Of a stretch of DNA of 64,000 nucleotides, positions 45,233-55,839 are shown piece after piece. The stretch covers positions 1,488,001-1,552,000 of the forward strand of contig NZ_PPED02000001.1 in the NCBI RefSeq assembly GCF_002899825.2, given 5' to 3'. Below the pieces are notes generated by a model that was given only the letters and a program-made list of their open reading frames with translations, searched no databases and had not been told where the DNA came from. Source of the stretch: Chryseobacterium phosphatilyticum. Lineage in GTDB: Bacteria > Bacteroidota > Bacteroidia > Flavobacteriales > Weeksellaceae. The position numbers and the translations under genes were made by a program. Each line of letters opens with the position of its first letter. Within the stretch, counting starts at the first letter, position 1.

Positions 45233-46120
45233 CTACCCATTAATCCTGTTCTGCAAAAACTGTGTTCTGTATTCTTTCGGAGTAATTCCTGCTATCTTTT
45301 TGAAAAGCTGAGTAAAATGTGAGGCGGTATGGAAATTAAGTTCATAAGCAATCTCTGCAATATCTTTACTGGAATGAAGAAGTGCTTTGCTGTAATTGAT
45401 ATCAATCTCGTTGATCCATTGTTTGGGAGACTTTTGCGTTACTCCTTTAACACATTTGTTTAAATAACTTTCGGTAACAGATAATTTATCAGCATAAAAA
45501 GCGACCCGCTTCTCGCCGACATGATACTTAAACAAAAGATCCCTGAACTGCAGAGACAGCTCCATGGGACGTGTAGCAGATTTATGATGGGTATCTGAAT
45601 CTGTGCTCAGCATTTTGATTAAGATCAGGTGAAGCATTGTTACCACGACATCATTGATATTAAGATTACTCAGCCAGAGTTCCTGCTCCATGATCGGAAG
45701 AAGCTGGGTAATCGTTCCATAGGTGAGGCTATCCAGATTCAGGAAAGGCGTCATAAAGAAAATACTGCTTTTGTGCTTGGGCAGCTCCTGCTCAGACAAT
45801 ATATTATTTTCGTAAGCAAGGAAAAAACCTTCAATATCATCAGATAGCTCTACTGTAGCGGTTATCGTGCCTTGCTTGATAAAGATAACCCCTCCTTTTT
45901 CAGCGTGATATTCTTTATTTTCCAGATATTGTTTTATATGTCCGTTGGTCACGAAAATAATGAAATTAAAAGTCGTACGGTATGGAATCACCGGCATCAG
46001 AATTCCTTTGAGATAATTCTCGATCCGATAAAGCTGTATATCCGCATTATTGGCTAATGTTTTCTCCGTAATATTGGGGAGAAAAAGTTTTTTATATTGA
46101 AAATTGGATAATACTTCCAT
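45233..46120 (-). CDS. AraC-family transcriptional regulator
   Basis: 295 residues. Cupin-type N-terminus (about 30-160, TFNFIIFVTNGH) and C-terminal AraC HTH (about 195-290) with FHTASHFTQLFKKIAGITPK. It lies at the 3' side of the TonB receptor gene in the same direction. It may regulate the urease/nickel region, but nothing in the sequence shows this. Confidence 0.9.
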   Translation of the reverse strand: MEVLSNFQYKKLFLPNITEKTLANNADIQLYRIENYLKGILMPVIPYRTTFNFIIFVTNGHIKQYLENKEYHAEKGGVIFIKQGTITATVELSDDIEGFFLAYENNILSEQELPKHKSSIFFMTPFLNLDSLTYGTITQLLPIMEQELWLSNLNINDVVVTMLHLILIKMLSTDSDTHHKSATRPMELSLQFRDLLFKYHVGEKRVAFYADKLSVTESYLNKCVKGVTQKSPKQWINEIDINYSKALLHSSKDIAEIAYELNFHTASHFTQLFKKIAGITPKEYRTQFLQNRING

Positions 46121-46265
46121 ATCCGGTCTAATGATTATTTAAAGTTATATATAATTTATAAGGTAGAATCAAAGAATTTGAAAATTTGATAATGAGCTCA
46201 TTTGAAAATTGATAGTATGTTCCTTTTATCTTTCTCCAAACAAGCTCTCGCTATTTCAATCAAAT

Positions 46266-48512
46266 TTAGAACTTATAATACACTCCTACTCTTACTCCAA
46301 AAGGGCTTCCCGGAGTATATGTAAGATCTGTAATAGGTTCTGCTTCTCCTTTCAACTGAGTTTCTGTAGCAAACTGAGCTTCATTCCATTTTACATTAAA
46401 AAGATTATTCAACTGAATATTGGCTCCCCATTTCTGACGGTTATATGAAAGCATAAAATCGTTAACAAAATAAGCTTTTGTTTTGATACTATTATCCTCC
46501 ACGGCAGGTCTTGACCCCAGATAACGATATTGAAGTCCCATCGAGAATCCATTAAGGAAATCCCAGTTTACGGAGCCTGTACTTGTTACCACAGGTGCGA
46601 GTGGAACATAATCATGTCCTTTTTCTTCCTCAACAAATCTGGCATGAGAATAGTTGATATCCGCGTTCAGATAAAAGTTTTCCAATGGTTGGAAACGAAC
46701 TCCCAAATCTGCCCCGAAACGTCTTGATTTTCCTGACGGTTCAACTACTGCATCATCACCCACATATACAAACTCTTGCTGCAGATTCATAAACCAAACT
46801 GCCGGGGTAATAATCAATGATTTGAACGGGTGTAGCCTTACTCCGAAATCTGCACCGATAGAATACGGAAGAGTATTTTCATTTTTATTAGGAACCACAA
46901 CTCTCAGATCATTGGAATGAAAACCCATTCCTGTTTTCAGGAACCACATCACATTATCACTTTGAGCATAGGAAAAGTTTAGTTTGGGGCTTAATCTCGT
47001 AGCCTCTTTTGATTGTCCGGAAGGTAGTTGTTCAGCATCCAGCAGATTATGCATATTGAAGATAAAATGATCAACTCTCAAGGCAGGGTTAATCGTCCAT
47101 TTCCCTGTCTTCCATACTAACCCCGTATAGGCATGAAGATTGGTTTCAGTTCCTGTAACATCAGACATTCTGTCGAGTAGTAAATCTCTATGGTAAACAT
47201 GGTTAAGCTGCAACGTATTAATATCGTCATTTCTCAATCCAATTCCTGAAGTCCAGTTGAATGAACTGTTGGCAAGAGAGAAGGTTTTGGTATATTTTAC
47301 TTCTGCTCCGTAAATATTTCTTCCGTCGGTCTGCTGGATTTCGTCACCATGATCCTTATCTTTCAGATTAAAAGTAAAATCTGAATACAGGTTAAAGTTA
47401 TATCTGGAGTAAAAAGCCATTGCATCGATCTGTTCAGAAGGCGAAATAATATGCTTGAAATTCATCTGAAGGTTTGTTCTGGAAGTTTTCCCTCCCTCTG
47501 TAGGATCTATACTTCCCCATCTGCCAATGATCCCTTCATCCACTGCACGCTCAGGAATTTGTCCCGAAGCATTCCATGAAGAATTGAATGTTGAGAACTG
47601 GATATTGAAATAGTCATTGTCCGTCAGCCATTGATTGTATTTTCCGAAAATATTGACTCTGTTGAAATTCTGTTTGACATCAAAAGGACCATCCGTGTAG
47701 TTATATTCTGCAGCGATATAGGCATTTTTTCTCCCCTGATCATCATGAAGAATATTAAACATCCCCAATACTCTTTTGGAATTGAACGAACCTCCCTCCA
47801 GTTTGATCATGCTGTTTTTTAATCCGTTGTAGGTCTGAAAATCAACATATCCTGCGGTATTAAAATCCCCCCGATCCATATAATAGGCTCCTTTTCCGAA
47901 GTCAATATTATTGACAGTTTCAGGGATCACAAAGTGAAGATCAGAATATCCCTGTCCATGGGCATGAGAAACAATATTCACAGGCATCCCATCGACATTT
48001 ACACTTACATCAGTACCATGATCGGCATCAAATCCTCTTAAAAAAAGCTGTTCCGCCTTTCCACCACCTGCATGCTGTGCAATAAATAATCCCGGAACTT
48101 TTCTCAATAGATCCTGGGCTGAATTTACCGGAAATTTATTCAGATCAACTTTGGTAATGGCTGATAAAAACGAACTGTGATTGATTGCAACTTCAGAAAT
48201 CTGAAAAGGTTTATGCTGTAAAAAAACAACTTTGTTTTTATCATTATCACCGGTAACGACCCATTTTACCTCATCATATCCCTGACGGGTGATCACCAAT
48301 GTATCAGGAAGTAATTTTACAGGAATGACAAATGTACCATCGGTTCCCGTGTGCGTATGGCTGTTCCCGTGGTCATATTTTACTAATGCATCTGCAATGG
48401 GGAATTTGTCTTCTGCATCTTTAATTGACAATTGTCTTTCTGCTTCCTGCGCCATCATTTTTCCACTGAATGCCATGACAAGAAAAACAGCTGCTATTTT
48501 AGTTATTTTCAT
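46266..48512 (-). CDS. TonB-dependent outer membrane receptor, putative nickel/urea-related
   Basis: 748 residues: signal peptide (1-22), a carboxypeptidase-regulatory-like domain (about 25-100), a plug domain with AGGGKAEQLFLRGFDADHGT and HAHGQGYSDLHFVIPE, and a 22-stranded beta-barrel ending VRVGVYYKF. The HAHGQGYxDLHF-type plug and the His-rich N-terminus (DHGNSHTHTG) suggest metal handling. Position next to urease genes points to nickel, but this is inference. Confidence 0.88.
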   Translation of the reverse strand: MKITKIAAVFLVMAFSGKMMAQEAERQLSIKDAEDKFPIADALVKYDHGNSHTHTGTDGTFVIPVKLLPDTLVITRQGYDEVKWVVTGDNDKNKVVFLQHKPFQISEVAINHSSFLSAITKVDLNKFPVNSAQDLLRKVPGLFIAQHAGGGKAEQLFLRGFDADHGTDVSVNVDGMPVNIVSHAHGQGYSDLHFVIPETVNNIDFGKGAYYMDRGDFNTAGYVDFQTYNGLKNSMIKLEGGSFNSKRVLGMFNILHDDQGRKNAYIAAEYNYTDGPFDVKQNFNRVNIFGKYNQWLTDNDYFNIQFSTFNSSWNASGQIPERAVDEGIIGRWGSIDPTEGGKTSRTNLQMNFKHIISPSEQIDAMAFYSRYNFNLYSDFTFNLKDKDHGDEIQQTDGRNIYGAEVKYTKTFSLANSSFNWTSGIGLRNDDINTLQLNHVYHRDLLLDRMSDVTGTETNLHAYTGLVWKTGKWTINPALRVDHFIFNMHNLLDAEQLPSGQSKEATRLSPKLNFSYAQSDNVMWFLKTGMGFHSNDLRVVVPNKNENTLPYSIGADFGVRLHPFKSLIITPAVWFMNLQQEFVYVGDDAVVEPSGKSRRFGADLGVRFQPLENFYLNADINYSHARFVEEEKGHDYVPLAPVVTSTGSVNWDFLNGFSMGLQYRYLGSRPAVEDNSIKTKAYFVNDFMLSYNRQKWGANIQLNNLFNVKWNEAQFATETQLKGEAEPITDLTYTPGSPFGVRVGVYYKF

Positions 48513-48620
48513 TTTTTGTTATGTTAAATTAGAAAGTAGGTAAGAGATAACAAATCTTCAAGGGTTGATGAAAGTAAAATTGCCTACTTTTTCATCCTTA
48601 AACTCTCTTATGCTCAAACA

Positions 48621-49508
48621 CTACGCTTTTGGTTTAATAAATATTTTCTGAATAAAAAGGGTGATCCAGGTTCCTGCTACAAATGGAAAAGTAAATACTC
48701 CGCCAACCGCATCCAGACAGTGATTATCAATAAGAAGATCATCAATAACAATAGTTAAAAGAACAGCAATAAGCACCCATAGACCATCTGTTTTTTTAAC
48801 CCCGGAAAATACAATCGCTGAAAGTACCGCATTGAATCCGAATAATCCCATATGGATTTCTTTTATAGGCTCGCCATTTAACTGTGATAGTCCCGCTCCC
48901 AAAATAGAAGCTGCTAATCCATACAAAGCAGCAATGGGTGAGCTGATAAAAACCGCCAGAAAGAAGATCATTCCTGAAAGTATACCGCCTTGAAAGATTA
49001 CTTCCCCAAAACCTTTGGTACAGGTAAGAAAATCATCATATTTTGATGGGATTACCTCAGCACTCAACATCTCAGAGGGCGGAATATGGGTAAAATGATG
49101 TAAAGCAAATACCAGCACCCAGGTAATAATTATGAAAGGAAAGGTAAATACCGGAATCTTCTTTTGGATAAAGAAATGCTGAATAACAGATGCCAATGCA
49201 CCCCCCAATATAATGAGTATCCAAATCAAGGCCGTTGTTTCAAATAAAAAGGCCAATGCGACTCCTACCAATGCTGCACTGAAACCGTACAATCCGGCAT
49301 TGATTTCTGATTTGTCATATTTTAACTTCATCCCAGTAAAAGTTCCGGCTGCCGTTGAAAGTAATACGGCAACACCACACTGCCAGCTTCCCATGAAGAT
49401 TCCTATAAGAAATAACAACCCGGTCCATCGGTTTTCCTGAAGCATGATTTGACCGATTCCTTTTAAAACGCTGTCTAAAAAAGGGAGCTTTTTGAAAAAT
49501 TCGTCCAT
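48621..49508 (-). CDS. Urea transporter (UT family)
   Basis: 295 residues with about ten hydrophobic segments. The two-fold repeat of urea channels is visible: GKLKYDKSE/NAGLYGFSAALVG-like in the first half and EIHMGLFGFNAVLSAIVF in the second half. It should let urea enter the cell passively for urease. Same strand as the urease genes. Confidence 0.88.
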   Translation of the reverse strand: MDEFFKKLPFLDSVLKGIGQIMLQENRWTGLLFLIGIFMGSWQCGVAVLLSTAAGTFTGMKLKYDKSEINAGLYGFSAALVGVALAFLFETTALIWILIILGGALASVIQHFFIQKKIPVFTFPFIIITWVLVFALHHFTHIPPSEMLSAEVIPSKYDDFLTCTKGFGEVIFQGGILSGMIFFLAVFISSPIAALYGLAASILGAGLSQLNGEPIKEIHMGLFGFNAVLSAIVFSGVKKTDGLWVLIAVLLTIVIDDLLIDNHCLDAVGGVFTFPFVAGTWITLFIQKIFIKPKA

Positions 49509-49595
49509 AGTTTTTTTAATTTATTAATAATGTAGAGTGATTTTAGAGGGTTGTTGCTTGTTTTTCGTTGCTGATTATTTTTTGTTGAGATACTA

Positions 49596-49735
49596 GATGC
49601 CAGTTTCGGGGTTCGAGGTACGAGGATTAGATTAAGATAAAAAGATACGAGATGGAAAAATTCATCATTCAGTTTCAATTTTTTCTTCAACTCTCCCACT
49701 CGAATACCGAACCCCGAACCCCGAACCTCGTTTAC
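49596..49735. repeat. Intergenic inverted repeat (GGGGTTCG family)
   Basis: GGGGTTCGAGGTACGAGG near 49607-49625 faces CGAACCCCGAACCTCG near 49714-49730. A 96-codon minus frame covers it but is coding-implausible (repetitive). Likely a noncoding dispersed repeat. Confidence 0.45.
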
Positions 49736-50433
49736 CATCCCAGAAAGACCATCCCGATTCCGCAAACTGTCACCACAGCACCGCTTACCACTCCCATATA
49801 CCTTTCCAGTTTTTCAGTATTGAATAATGTTGAATAACCATAGCGCCCCAAAAGAACCATTCCAAGCATGGTCAATACGGTAGTGACAGTAAATGAAGTC
49901 ACCAAAACTGCAATTTCAGACATTGAGTGTTTTACTCCGGAGTAAAATAATAGAGGAATCAATGGTTCACTAGGTCCCATGACGAAGATCATAAAAAGAA
50001 CAAGCGGGGTCACTTTTATTCTTTTCTGAGGCATAACCACTTCACTGTGATTATGCTCGTAAACGTATACATCATCCCCCATCACATCGAAATGCTTATG
50101 CGGTTTATTTCTGATGGCCTGCATCAGACCATACACCAGATAGACACCTCCAAAGATCAACAATGCCCAACCCGAGAAATTCCCTCTGATATCCTGAAAC
50201 CATGAAATTTTATTCAGCTGCCACCCCAGAAATACTCCGATAAAACCTAAGACCAGAGAGCTAAAAACGTGTCCAAAACCACAGATAATTGTTAAAACTG
50301 CTGTTTTCATACCACTCCATTTCTTGGATTTCGAAATTACAATGAATGGAAGGTAATGATCAGGCCCGGAGGCTGTATGTATAAAACTTATTGAAACGGC
50401 ACTTAAGAGAAGTGCCCAAACTGTACTGTCCAT
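49732..50433 (-). CDS. UreH-type urease accessory membrane protein (nickel permease-like)
   Basis: 233 residues, six TM helices. The first has the HTASGPDHYLPF signature (H-x4-D-H type), as in NiCoT/UreH permeases. A cytoplasmic loop contains EHNHSE, a plausible metal-binding stretch. It probably brings Ni2+ for the urease active site. Sulfite exporter-like proteins share the fold, so assignment rests on context. Confidence 0.78.
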   Translation of the reverse strand: MDSTVWALLLSAVSISFIHTASGPDHYLPFIVISKSKKWSGMKTAVLTIICGFGHVFSSLVLGFIGVFLGWQLNKISWFQDIRGNFSGWALLIFGGVYLVYGLMQAIRNKPHKHFDVMGDDVYVYEHNHSEVVMPQKRIKVTPLVLFMIFVMGPSEPLIPLLFYSGVKHSMSEIAVLVTSFTVTTVLTMLGMVLLGRYGYSTLFNTEKLERYMGVVSGAVVTVCGIGMVFLGW

Positions 50434-50470
50434 TTTCTATTAATTCTGTTGTTTCAGATTCTTTATTACG

Positions 50471-50530
50471 TTTTGGCTAAGCCAGAGGGAGATTTTTTAT
50501 TTACTCGGGCTAAAGCCTGATTTTATTGAA
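50471..50530. repeat. GGCTAAAGCC-type palindromic repeat
   Basis: GGCTAAGCC and GGGCTAAAGCC palindromes about 25-30 bp apart. A related copy lies near 59745-59805. Dispersed repeat, noncoding. Confidence 0.4.
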
Positions 50531-50601
50531 TAGATGCTCCGTTGATTTTGGAAATTATGCTGATGCCAGCCTTGACAAGGCTCTCGCTATAACTTCTCTT
50601 T

Positions 50602-51387
50602 TTACTCCAATGACCAAAGGATTTCCTGAACATACAGGAAAAAATTATACATCATTTCTCCACCATGCCCCAAAGCTCTCACTACAAATCCGGTGTCTTC
50701 CATAGCAGAAACTCCTACTTCCATTTCTTCATATTGAGCTGCTGCGTCAACAATCTCTTCGATCAATCTGTGTTTGTCTACATTTTCCTTTGTGCTGTAG
50801 AAGATCAAAGTTCCCTGGTGGGTATATTGCTCAAGATTTCCAATACTACTGATCGGGATCATATCAGGCTGAATAACTACATTATCTTTCACCACCAACT
50901 TATTTTTGTGGTAGATTTCCATAAGATTCTGAAAACGTTTTAATTTAAAAACCTCTCCATAGTGCTTTCTTCCACAGGTAATAATCTCACTAATGATAAT
51001 CTGGCTGTTTTTCCCAATATGAATATTGGATTTACTCTTAAAATTGGAATCTTCATGAGGAACGATGGGATGCGGAACGTAAGCAAAAGAGGTTTCATCA
51101 TCCATCCTTACATTCAACTCCTGAAGTGCTTTACCTTTCATGTTAAACAACCTTTGATACGACTGTGACTGCAACTGAAGCGATGCTCCTTTTTCGACCA
51201 CCACATCCAGATGATAATGGTCTCCATCCAGAATTCCCGGAGAGGAGCTCATCACCATTTGATAGAGCTTTTTGTCAGTTTTTCTTTGCCCCACAGAAAC
51301 AACCCTGAAAGGAAGTGAGACATAAAGATCTTTCACATATGACTCCCCTCCCTTGAATCCTGCAATAATATTTAAGCGACTATCCAT
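50602..51387 (-). CDS. ureD: Urease accessory protein UreD
   Basis: 261 residues, end-to-end match to the UreD/UreH-fold chaperone that scaffolds apo-urease with UreF and UreG. Features are the conserved N-terminal SRLNIIAGFKGG, the beta-rich core LYQMVMSSSPGILDGDHYHL and YVPHPIVPHEDS. It abuts ureG (50602-51387 / 51388) with no gap. Confidence 0.93.
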   Translation of the reverse strand: MDSRLNIIAGFKGGESYVKDLYVSLPFRVVSVGQRKTDKKLYQMVMSSSPGILDGDHYHLDVVVEKGASLQLQSQSYQRLFNMKGKALQELNVRMDDETSFAYVPHPIVPHEDSNFKSKSNIHIGKNSQIIISEIITCGRKHYGEVFKLKRFQNLMEIYHKNKLVVKDNVVIQPDMIPISSIGNLEQYTHQGTLIFYSTKENVDKHRLIEEIVDAAAQYEEMEVGVSAMEDTGFVVRALGHGGEMMYNFFLYVQEILWSLE

Positions 51388-52026
51388 CTATCTTACCAGG
51401 TTCGGTTCTTCAATTTCTTCAAGAAGTGCATATTTTTTAATCCACCCGATTACCTTATCCAGTCCTTCATCCGTTTTAAGGTTTGTGAAAACGAAAGGAC
51501 TTCCTTTTCTCATTCTTCTGGCGTCATTTTCCATGACTTCAAGGCTTGCTCCTACATGCGGGGCAAGGTCAATTTTATTGATGATCAACAAGTCTGATCT
51601 TGTAATACCGGGCCCTCCTTTTCTAGGAATTTTTTCTCCTTCCGCAACGTCAATAATGAAAATAGTAACATCCGCAAGGTCCGGACTAAAAGTCGCTGAA
51701 AGGTTGTCACCTCCACTTTCAATAAGAACCAATTCAATATCAGGAAAACGTGCTGCCAGCTCATCGACCGCCTCCAGATTCATACTTGCGTCTTCACGAA
51801 TAGCCGTGTGAGGACATCCTCCAGTTTCTACCCCAATAATTCTATCATGGGGAAGAAGACTGTTTTTAGCCATAAATTCAGCATCTTCTTTGGTATAGAT
51901 ATCATTGGTGATTACTCCAAGGTCATAAGTCCCGAATAATTTTCTGCTTAAACGTTCCAGTAATGCAGTTTTTCCTGACCCTACCGGTCCTGCCACTCCT
52001 ACTTTTATATATTTTCGATTTTCCAT
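51388..52026 (-). CDS. ureG: Urease accessory GTPase UreG
   Basis: 212 residues. P-loop [10 protein letters not shown] (13-22), the metal-binding [27 protein letters not shown], and the guanine specificity NKIDL. It is the GTPase that drives nickel insertion into urease. Confidence 0.97.
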   Translation of the reverse strand: MENRKYIKVGVAGPVGSGKTALLERLSRKLFGTYDLGVITNDIYTKEDAEFMAKNSLLPHDRIIGVETGGCPHTAIREDASMNLEAVDELAARFPDIELVLIESGGDNLSATFSPDLADVTIFIIDVAEGEKIPRKGGPGITRSDLLIINKIDLAPHVGASLEVMENDARRMRKGSPFVFTNLKTDEGLDKVIGWIKKYALLEEIEEPNLVR

Positions 52027-52162
52027 TTTTTTTAAATTTTACTTTGTTTGTTTTTTTAACGCCAGGTGCGTTAAGATTTTTGATGATTGCGAATATTTGA
52101 GATCGCAAGGGCGTTACACTCAGCAAAGGATATTTGCCTTCTTTACGCTTTTGTATCTTTTT

Positions 52163-52861
52163 TTAAGACATATAAAGTCTGGAATACAGTCTTTCGTGCT
52201 GCATACACCTGATATCAAAAGCTGTATTGCAAAGTCCTACCATATCTCTGTCCAGCTCCATTGTTTCCCAGACTGTTTTTTCCATTACCGGATACAAAGA
52301 GAATAAAATATCTTGTCCGTCCAGTTGTCCCAGTGGTACAAGTTTCACAGCATTGGTGATCATTCCGGCAACTGAGGTATAATAGAATCCCAAAAGAGCT
52401 TCGTACAAAGGAATTTTCATTAAGTAAGCATAGACTCCAAATACAATACAATAATGGGAGTTGGCTTCTTTATTCTGAATAGCCTTTTCAAAAGCCTCCA
52501 TAAACGGAAAACTTTCTCTTCTTTTGAATATTTTAATCAACCTTAATCCTAATTTCTGACTGGCCTGGCGGATTTCTTTCGGACATTTAATCGCGTTACA
52601 TTCATTATCCAGATTAATTAAAGCCTGTAAATCTTCTTTTTCGGCTGCTCTGTACGCCAGTTTTACAAAAGCTCCGTCATTGAACTTAAGATTGTATTGC
52701 AGCATGTTCTGCACAAATTCTTTCGCGGTTTCGACATTGTGAACGATTCTTTCCTGTACATACGTTTCAAGTCCGTTGGAATGGGTATAGCCTCCGATGG
52801 GAAGTGTAGGATCTGCAAGATGAAGCAGACCTGATAAAAAATTGATATTCATATTATTCAT
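52163..52861 (-). CDS. ureF: Urease accessory protein UreF
   Basis: 232 residues, helical, with the conserved start HLADPTLPIGGYTHSNGLET and end KRRESF... / VAGMITNAVKLVPLGQLDGQ. It is a GTPase-activating or regulatory partner of UreG and UreD. The 136-bp gap to ureG holds a repeat-like AACGCCAGGTGCGTT hairpin. Confidence 0.93.
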   Translation of the reverse strand: MNNMNINFLSGLLHLADPTLPIGGYTHSNGLETYVQERIVHNVETAKEFVQNMLQYNLKFNDGAFVKLAYRAAEKEDLQALINLDNECNAIKCPKEIRQASQKLGLRLIKIFKRRESFPFMEAFEKAIQNKEANSHYCIVFGVYAYLMKIPLYEALLGFYYTSVAGMITNAVKLVPLGQLDGQDILFSLYPVMEKTVWETMELDRDMVGLCNTAFDIRCMQHERLYSRLYMS

Positions 52862-53363
52862 CTTTTGGAGCGGCCATTTTTAAGATTTTTGTGAAAATTG
52901 TAGATCCCAGACTTCCATGACCATGAGGCTCCACATTCGATTTAAGAAGGTTGAGCAGTTTGACGGATTGTTTTTCAGGTTTGAAACCACTGGCTTCCAG
53001 CCATCTGAACATGGGCATTTCGAAAGGAAGTAGTACTTTATCCTCCTGAATAAAAAGCGGAATATGTTTATTTCCGATTTCGTAACATACTGTTCCCATT
53101 TCAAGCAGAGAACCCGGTACCATTACAATAGCCTCTGTTTCCAAAACATTGATGGCTATTACTTTTTCTGCATCCTCAAAAAGAATATCTCCTTCACGCA
53201 AACGTTGTCCTTCTTTTAAAAATTTGATGGCAACATCTGCTCCGCTTCTGGTTCTTTTTCGTTGGATTCTTTTTGTCGTTTCAAACCATTCCAGATCAAG
53301 ATAATCTATGATTTTCGACGTAGGATTTATGGTGAGATTGCCTATGGTTTGATTAATAATCAT
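52854..53363 (-). CDS. ureE: Urease accessory protein UreE
   Basis: 169 residues. N-terminal peptide-binding domain and C-terminal metal-binding domain. Conserved lines are EGDILFEDAEKVIAINV and LLEMGTVCYEIGNKHIPLFI. The tail has a short VEPHGHGS nickel-binding run instead of a long polyhistidine tail. It delivers Ni2+ to UreG/urease. It overlaps ureF by 8 bp. Confidence 0.93.
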   Translation of the reverse strand: MIINQTIGNLTINPTSKIIDYLDLEWFETTKRIQRKRTRSGADVAIKFLKEGQRLREGDILFEDAEKVIAINVLETEAIVMVPGSLLEMGTVCYEIGNKHIPLFIQEDKVLLPFEMPMFRWLEASGFKPEKQSVKLLNLLKSNVEPHGHGSLGSTIFTKILKMAAPKDE

Positions 53364-54004
53364 TTTTAGCTGATTTTTTTCTGAAGTCTAAGTTTTTAGA
53401 AATGCCCACTCCAAATGTTGAACCACTGAGTCCGGCTACATAACTTTTGGTCCAGCCTTCCCCCTTCGTTTTAGTCTGAAGCATTGAAAGTTCCGCAAAT
53501 TTGAATTTCAAAGCCCAACCTCCACCAAGTAAAATTCCTATTAAAGGATAAGCCCGGAGGCGGAATCCGTTAAAATTCTGCATTGCATCAGCTGTTGTAG
53601 ACTGCTGCTGCCCCCAAACATAGTGAGCATCCACCTGTCCGATTAATACGAAGTATTTTCCAAGCATCACTGATGGGCTGTACCATATTCCTGCTTCGTT
53701 TTGTTTATATACCACATGGTGGTCTATGGTATTTTGTGAGTAGGCATAATTGACCCCCGATAAGATCATTATTGTTGATGAAGTATCCTACTCCCAGTGG
53801 CGCGCTTGAAACGGTGCTGCTACTGCTTGACGGGGTAGTGATTTTAGAATAATCCAAAGAACCGTATACCATAAACTGTCCTTTTGGTCCGTCTTCATCG
53901 CTTTTAAGCCTGTGTCCTCCTAAAAATTGAGCACTTACATTACAGGACAGTAATGACATTCCGGCTACAGCAAGAGAAAAAACTGTTTTATTTAAATATT
54001 TCAT
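53353..54004 (-). pseudogene. Outer-membrane beta-barrel protein split by a 1-bp insertion
   Basis: The first frame (from 54004) gives a signal peptide (MKYLNKTVFSLAVAGMSLLS) and LGVGYFINNNDLIGGQ. The second gives GVNYAYSQNTIDHHVVYKQN through GISKNLDFRKK. Removing one base of the five-G run (plus-strand CCCCC, 53754-53758) joins DLIGVNYAYSQ in one frame, giving a typical beta-barrel of about 215 aa. It lies between ureC and ureE. The true state could be intact if the tract is a sequencing error. Confidence 0.75.
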
Positions 54005-54067
54005 TCTGAACGTAGTTCTATAATTGGTTTTAAATTCTATAGGATCAATCTTTTTTGTTGTTGAATA

Positions 54068-54098
54068 AACCTAACAGGTTTTTGAAACCTGTTAGGTT
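54068..54098. terminator. 14-bp hairpin between ureC and the OMP gene
   Basis: AACCTAACAGGTTT-ttg-AAACCTGTTAGGTT. The downstream T-run is weak in both directions, so it may be an attenuator or RNA-stability element rather than a terminator. Confidence 0.55.
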
Positions 54099-54116
54099 TT
54101 ACGGATAAGATTTATT

Positions 54117-55838
54117 TTAGAACAAGTAATACAACTGTGTTAAAGGAAGTGTTTCTGCCGGTTCGCAAGTGATGTATTCACCATCTACCGTTACTTTATA
54201 ATTTTCAGGATTCACTTCAATTAAAGGAGTCTTATCATTATGAATAAGATCTTTTTTACCAATATTTCTACAATTTTTCACCGGAAGGATCATTTTTTCC
54301 AAACCATAAGAAGCGATCGTTCCGTTATCAATAGAGATCTGAGAAACAAAGTTGGCACAGATACCATACCTGGCTTTTCCGTGGGCTCCAAACATATTTC
54401 TGTAGATAATCGGTTGTGGCGTTGGAATAGAAGCGTTCGGATCTCCCATTTTAGCAGCGATTACAAATCCTCCTTTGACGATCATTTCAGGTTTTACCCC
54501 GAATAAAGCAGGTTTCCAGATTACCAAATCCGCTAATTTCCCTTCTTCAACAGATCCTACATATTCTGAAATACCATGTGCAATGGCAGGGTTGATCGTA
54601 TATTTTGCTACATATCTTTTGGCACGGTAATTATCGTTCCCGCTGTCTTTATCTTCAGTCAAATCACCTCTCTGCTCTTTCATTTTGCTTGCTGTCTGCC
54701 AGGTTCTTGTGATCACTTCACCCGGCCTTCCCATTGCCTGAGAATCAGAACTCATGATACTGAAAACTCCCATATCGTGAAGAATATCTTCTGCTGCAAT
54801 CGTTTCAGGACGAATACGTGAATCTGCAAATGCTACATCTTCAGGAATATTTTTGCTTAAGTGATGACAGACCATCAGCATATCTAAGTGCTCGTCGATT
54901 GTATTGACTGTATAAGGACGGGTAGGATTTGTAGAAGCCGGTAATACGTTTGGATACATCGCTGCTTTGATGATATCCGGTGCGTGGCCTCCTCCTGCTC
55001 CTTCCGTGTGGAAAGTGTGGATTACTCTTCCATTGATCGCTCTCATGGTATCTTCAAGAAATCCTCCTTCATTCAATGTATCAGTATGGATGGCTACCTG
55101 AACGTCATATTTATCGGCTACTTTCAGTGCAGCATCAATGGTTGCAGGAGTTGCTCCCCAGTCTTCATGGATTTTTACTCCTAAAGCTCCGGCTTCCACC
55201 TGTTCTTCAATAGGTTCTTCTGCTGAACAGTTTCCTTTTCCGAAGAAACCAAGGTTCATAGGATATTCTTCTGCAGCTTCAAGCATTTTCTGCATATTAA
55301 ATTTACCAGGAGTCACCGTTGTCGCATTTGTTCCGTCATTTGGACCTGTTCCACCACCAATCATTGTCGTAATACCACTGTATAGAGAAGTTTCGATTTG
55401 TTGGGGACAGATATAGTGGATGTGTGTATCAATTCCTCCGGCAGTTACGATATATCCTTTCCCACCATGTACTTCTGTGGAAGCACCAATGATCATATTA
55501 GGAGTAACACCGTCCATGGTATCAGGGTTACCTGCTTTTCCTATTCCTACAATCTTACCGTCTTTGATCCCGATATCTCCTTTTACAATTCCCCAGTGAT
55601 CAATAATCACAGCACCTGTAATACAAAGATCAAGAACGCCTTCATCTCTTTTAGCAGTCACATTCTGTCCCATACCATCACGTACGGTTTTTCCTCCTCC
55701 GAAAACAGCTTCATCTCCGTAATGAGTGAAATCTTTTTCAATTTCAATAATAATTTCAGTATCACCCAGTCTGATTTTATCTCCGGCTGTAGGACCTAAT
55801 ATATTGGCGTATTGTTTTCTATCTACGTGTAGGCTCAT
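54117..55838 (-). CDS. ureC: Urease subunit alpha
   Basis: 573 residues, the catalytic subunit. The nickel ligands are all visible: H139 and H141 (DTHIH), carbamylated K222 (GVKIHEDWG), H251 (HTDTLNE), H277 and D365 (MSSDSQAMG). The catalytic flap His pair is at 325-326 (MVCHHLSKN). It hydrolyses urea to ammonia and carbamate. Length and motifs are normal; no internal breaks. Confidence 0.98.
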   Translation of the reverse strand: MSLHVDRKQYANILGPTAGDKIRLGDTEIIIEIEKDFTHYGDEAVFGGGKTVRDGMGQNVTAKRDEGVLDLCITGAVIIDHWGIVKGDIGIKDGKIVGIGKAGNPDTMDGVTPNMIIGASTEVHGGKGYIVTAGGIDTHIHYICPQQIETSLYSGITTMIGGGTGPNDGTNATTVTPGKFNMQKMLEAAEEYPMNLGFFGKGNCSAEEPIEEQVEAGALGVKIHEDWGATPATIDAALKVADKYDVQVAIHTDTLNEGGFLEDTMRAINGRVIHTFHTEGAGGGHAPDIIKAAMYPNVLPASTNPTRPYTVNTIDEHLDMLMVCHHLSKNIPEDVAFADSRIRPETIAAEDILHDMGVFSIMSSDSQAMGRPGEVITRTWQTASKMKEQRGDLTEDKDSGNDNYRAKRYVAKYTINPAIAHGISEYVGSVEEGKLADLVIWKPALFGVKPEMIVKGGFVIAAKMGDPNASIPTPQPIIYRNMFGAHGKARYGICANFVSQISIDNGTIASYGLEKMILPVKNCRNIGKKDLIHNDKTPLIEVNPENYKVTVDGEYITCEPAETLPLTQLYYLF

Positions 55839-55839
55839 C

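Noticed and set aside
49475..49765. 96-codon minus frame near 49.5 kb
   Set aside because: Consists of translated inverted-repeat DNA.
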